Shown one piece after another: positions 5,423 through 7,565 of a stretch of 7,565 nucleotides of DNA. The DNA comes from JAJKIP01 sp040509055 (GTDB lineage Bacteria > Bacteroidota > Bacteroidia > Chitinophagales > Chitinophagaceae), in contig JBEVLT010000077.1 in assembly GCA_040509055.1 (NCBI GenBank), positions 1 through 7,565 on the forward strand. The letters run 5' to 3'. The position numbers and the translations under genes are program-made. Positions within the stretch are counted from its first letter, which is position 1. Each line of letters begins with the position of its first letter. The notes under the pieces are model-generated. The model was not told the origin of the DNA, ran no database searches, and was given only the letters and a program-made list of their open reading frames with translations.

Positions 5423-7174
5423 TTGAAGGCTTTTTGCCACATATTGCTTTGCCTTTTTTTTACTTCATCGGCATGGTGTCAGCAGTTTTATCTCCGGGGA
5501 GAAATAAAGGATGAATCGGGCAACCCGTTGCCCCATGTCAACATCCTGCATGTTCATAGCGGCTATGTGTACAAAGGCGGTTCGCAGGGTTCTTTCGGTA
5601 TCATTACCAGCCAGCGTATCGACACCTTCAGCTTTTCCCTGGATGGTTACAAGACCGAACAGGTGGTGGCCAATGCAGATAACTATCTTTCGGTACGGCT
5701 GAAATTGCTCAAGGCAGGCAGCTCCACGCTGCGCCAGAATAAACTGTCGTCGCTCACCAATGGCATGGCCAGGGAAGAGCAGAAGCGATGGTTTGCCGGC
5801 GATGAAACCTATGCCAGCATTGTCGAAAATCATTTTGTAAATGCCAAACGCTTTCCCAATACCGGACTTTCGCTGAATATCGACCGGGCTTCGTACAGCA
5901 ATATCCGGCGTTTCCTGACGCTCGGTTCCATGGTGCCGCCCGATGCGGTACGGATCGAAGAAATGCTGAATTATTTCAACCTGAACTATACCGCGCCTGG
6001 CGGCAACGATCCGTTTACCGTGCATACCCGGCTGACCTCCTGCCCGTGGAATGCGGCCAGCCAGCTGTATTATATCAACCTTTCTGCCCGGAAGCTGAAC
6101 CTGGATACGCTGCCGCCGACCAACCTGGTGTTCCTGATCGATGTATCGGGCTCCATGGATATGGCCAACCGCCTGCCGCTGCTCAAGTCGGCTTTCCGGC
6201 TGCTCATCAACAACCTGCGGGCAAAAGATTCCGTGGCCATCGTGGTCTATGGCGGTGCGGCCGGCCTGATGCTGAAGACGACCAGCGGCGGCGAGAAGGA
6301 AACCATTCTGAAAGCGATCGACGGGCTGACGCCGGGCGGCTCCACTCCGGGTGAGTCGGGCATCCGGCTGGCCTACACCGTGGCAAAAGATCATTTTATC
6401 GCCGGCGGCAACAACCGGGTGATCCTGGCTACGGACGGCGACTTCAACGTAGGGCTGCGCAAGGAGGAAGAGCTGAACGAGCTGATCTCCCGCCACCGGG
6501 AATCGGGCATCTACCTTACCTGCCTGGGCGTAGGCATGGGCAACTACAAGGATTCCAAGATACAGACGCTGGCGCGGAAGGGCAATGGCAATTTTGCGTA
6601 CCTGGACAATTTTGCCGAGGCGGAGAAGGTGCTGATGCGGGAGTTTACGCAGACCCTGTATGCCGTGGCCGACGATGTGTACATGAACGTGGAGTTTAAT
6701 CCGGAGCATGTAAAGGAGTACCGGCTGATCGGTTTTGACAACAAGGCCGGCGCTATCAATGATACGCTAGCCGCGGTGGAAGGGGGTGAGATCGGCTCGG
6801 GCTATTCCATGGTGGGCATTTTCGAGATAGAGCCGGCAAAAGATGGTCCTGTCTCCCCGGGCGATCGGTTTGCTACCATCCGGCTCAGGTACAGGCTGCC
6901 GCATGATACCCTTTCTCAGGCGTTTGTATATGATGCGGCTTACCGGCCCGAGTCGTTCGATAAAATAGAACCTTGCTACCGCTTTGCCGCGGCTGTAGCC
7001 ATGTTTGGCGCATTGCTGCGGTCTTCCGCGTTTGTGAAGAACGTGGACTGGAATGTATTGCTGCCGCTGGCGTCCGCCTCGGCCGATGTGAACGATGTGT
7101 CGCAGCAGGAGTTTGTGTGGCTGGTGACGCAGGCAAAGGAACTGTATACGAAGAAGAGGCGGAAAAGGAATTGA
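5423..7174 (+). CDS. Secreted YfbK-like VWA-domain protein with carboxypeptidase-regulatory-like N-domain
   Basis: Predicted exported protein of 583 residues. Signal peptide about 1-19 (MKAFCHILLCLFFTSSAWCQ); the cysteine at 19 is not in a good lipobox because Trp precedes it. Residues about 22-95 (LRGEIKDESGNPLPHVNILH, then GSFGI and a DGYKTE turn) look like a CarboxypepD_reg-like Ig-type fold. About 125-225 is the YfbK N-terminal region (FPNTGLSLNIDRASYSNIRRFL, PPDAVRIEEMLNYF). The VWA domain, about 233-410, has a complete metal site: DVSGSM at 240-245, Thr308 in GGSTPG, and TDGD at 337-340. About 410-575 is the DUF3520-like C-terminal region, followed by a basic tail KKRRKRN. The start is TTG 5423: an in-frame stop lies 12 nt upstream and no later start keeps the signal peptide. 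The E. coli relative YfbK has no firmly known role; metal-dependent protein binding in the envelope is inference. Confidence 0.88.
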   Translation: MKAFCHILLCLFFTSSAWCQQFYLRGEIKDESGNPLPHVNILHVHSGYVYKGGSQGSFGIITSQRIDTFSFSLDGYKTEQVVANADNYLSVRLKLLKAGSSTLRQNKLSSLTNGMAREEQKRWFAGDETYASIVENHFVNAKRFPNTGLSLNIDRASYSNIRRFLTLGSMVPPDAVRIEEMLNYFNLNYTAPGGNDPFTVHTRLTSCPWNAASQLYYINLSARKLNLDTLPPTNLVFLIDVSGSMDMANRLPLLKSAFRLLINNLRAKDSVAIVVYGGAAGLMLKTTSGGEKETILKAIDGLTPGGSTPGESGIRLAYTVAKDHFIAGGNNRVILATDGDFNVGLRKEEELNELISRHRESGIYLTCLGVGMGNYKDSKIQTLARKGNGNFAYLDNFAEAEKVLMREFTQTLYAVADDVYMNVEFNPEHVKEYRLIGFDNKAGAINDTLAAVEGGEIGSGYSMVGIFEIEPAKDGPVSPGDRFATIRLRYRLPHDTLSQAFVYDAAYRPESFDKIEPCYRFAAAVAMFGALLRSSAFVKNVDWNVLLPLASASADVNDVSQQEFVWLVTQAKELYTKKRRKRN

Positions 7175-7265
7175 GGTTGGACGTCGTCACTGATAAGCTC
7201 CCTGTATTTTTGCGCCTTGGTTTATGTCATGGCGAATCAGATACAGATAGCAAGATCGGCCTGCA

Positions 7266-7565
7266 TCAGTTCCTGATGCTAAGAAAAACAGCATCGTTCA
7301 TAGTTGTATAAGCTATCAATCCTGATTGCTTATCCCAAAAGAAATTCTTAAAATATGCCGTCTCTCCATACTCCTCTGTATTGAAACCTTTGGCATAGTA
7401 AAAAACAGACCTGAGTGTTACGTTATTTAAAACAGTGTCTATTGCAACAGGCGGTTTATTATCCAGGTCATTTCTGTATGGCCCTAAGTTGCCCAGGTAA
7501 ATGTAGGGTACTTTTTGCTTCCATTGCTGCGTTGTTATGCTGATGCTCGATTCGTCGCCATTATA
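7266..7565 (-). CDS. C-terminal part of an unrecognised protein, cut by the window edge
   Basis: The complement of 7565 down to the TGA at 7268-7266 is open for 99 codons with no start in view, so the N-terminus lies beyond the right edge. The translation has the composition of a real protein: it begins YNGDESSISITTQQWKQKVP, has YIYLGNLGPYRN near residues 21-32, LRSVFYYAKGFN at 51-62, and a Tyr/Phe/Trp-rich end (ETAYFKNFFWDKQSGLIAY at 68-86, then TTMNDAVF). The segment from the Tyr-rich stretch to the end resembles the tails of small secreted Bacteroidota hypothetical proteins I have seen, but I cannot name a family. GC is about 41% over 7321-7560 (my count), clearly lower than the neighbouring VWA gene, with ATA, TTA and ACA codons that the other genes rarely use. 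It converges on the VWA gene across a 91-nt gap in which I see no strong terminator. Confidence 0.8.
   Translation of the reverse strand, partial: YNGDESSISITTQQWKQKVPYIYLGNLGPYRNDLDNKPPVAIDTVLNNVTLRSVFYYAKGFNTEEYGETAYFKNFFWDKQSGLIAYTTMNDAVFLSIRN

Noticed and set aside
5465..6709. Long antisense open frame (414 codons) opposite the VWA gene
   Set aside because: Composition is Arg/Gln/His/Gly-heavy and it covers the intact VWA metal-site motifs on the plus strand; best explained as a codon-bias shadow.
7205..7212. TATTTTTG, a perfect TAnnTTTG match on the plus strand
   Set aside because: No upstream TTG element and no plus-strand gene follows; it would drive antisense RNA into the partial minus-strand gene, with nothing else in support.
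6973..7311. Plus-strand open frame (112 codons) overlapping the VWA 3' end
   Set aside because: Mostly an out-of-frame reading of the VWA gene (Cys/Arg-rich), continuing across the real minus-strand gene; no motif.
1..7565. Defence system, prophage, integron, CRISPR or biosynthetic cluster
   Set aside because: All complete genes belong to common families, and no direct repeats, integrase, transposase or att-like sites were seen; the methyltransferase alone does not indicate a biosynthetic cluster.

Overview
The window looks like an ordinary chromosomal stretch from a member of the Bacteroidota, most likely a GC-rich Chitinophagaceae-type genome. Reasons: the protein styles (small outer-membrane barrel with a short AQA-type signal peptide, glucosaminidase with LysM repeats, a carboxypeptidase-regulatory-like domain joined to a VWA protein), start codons without clear Shine-Dalgarno sequences, and TAnnTTTG-like -7 elements. 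The taxon is inferred from these features, not from a search.

Layout, left to right: (1) 20-664 (+), a small outer-membrane beta-barrel protein of unknown role. (2) 768-1313 (-), a LOG-family nucleoside-monophosphate phosphoribohydrolase, convergent with (1), with a probable terminator between them. (3) A short divergent promoter region, then 1450-2979 (+), a sodium:solute symporter with an eight-G run in its coding sequence. (4) 3006-3644 (+), a cation-dependent class I SAM O-methyltransferase that probably starts at TTG. (5) 3659-4681 (+), a secreted glucosaminidase with two LysM domains, 14 nt behind the methyltransferase. (6) 4744-5277 (+), hypoxanthine phosphoribosyltransferase. (7) 5423-7174 (+), a secreted YfbK-like VWA protein with an extra N-terminal domain and a TTG start. 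(8) 7266-7565 (-), the C-terminal 99 codons of an unrecognised protein that enters from the right edge; it is easy to miss because its start lies outside the window, and it is clearly more AT-rich than the rest.

Genes (3) to (7) all point right with short gaps, so partial co-transcription is possible, especially methyltransferase-glucosaminidase. They do not form one recognisable pathway: the set mixes transport, methylation, cell-wall turnover and purine salvage. The one loose biochemical link is purine metabolism: LOG enzymes release a base from a nucleotide and HPRT re-attaches purine bases to PRPP. I see no mobile element, CRISPR array, tRNA or rRNA, and no convincing new multi-gene system. 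The items most worth a second look are the AT-rich partial gene, the two TTG starts, the G8 tract and the domain architecture of the VWA protein.
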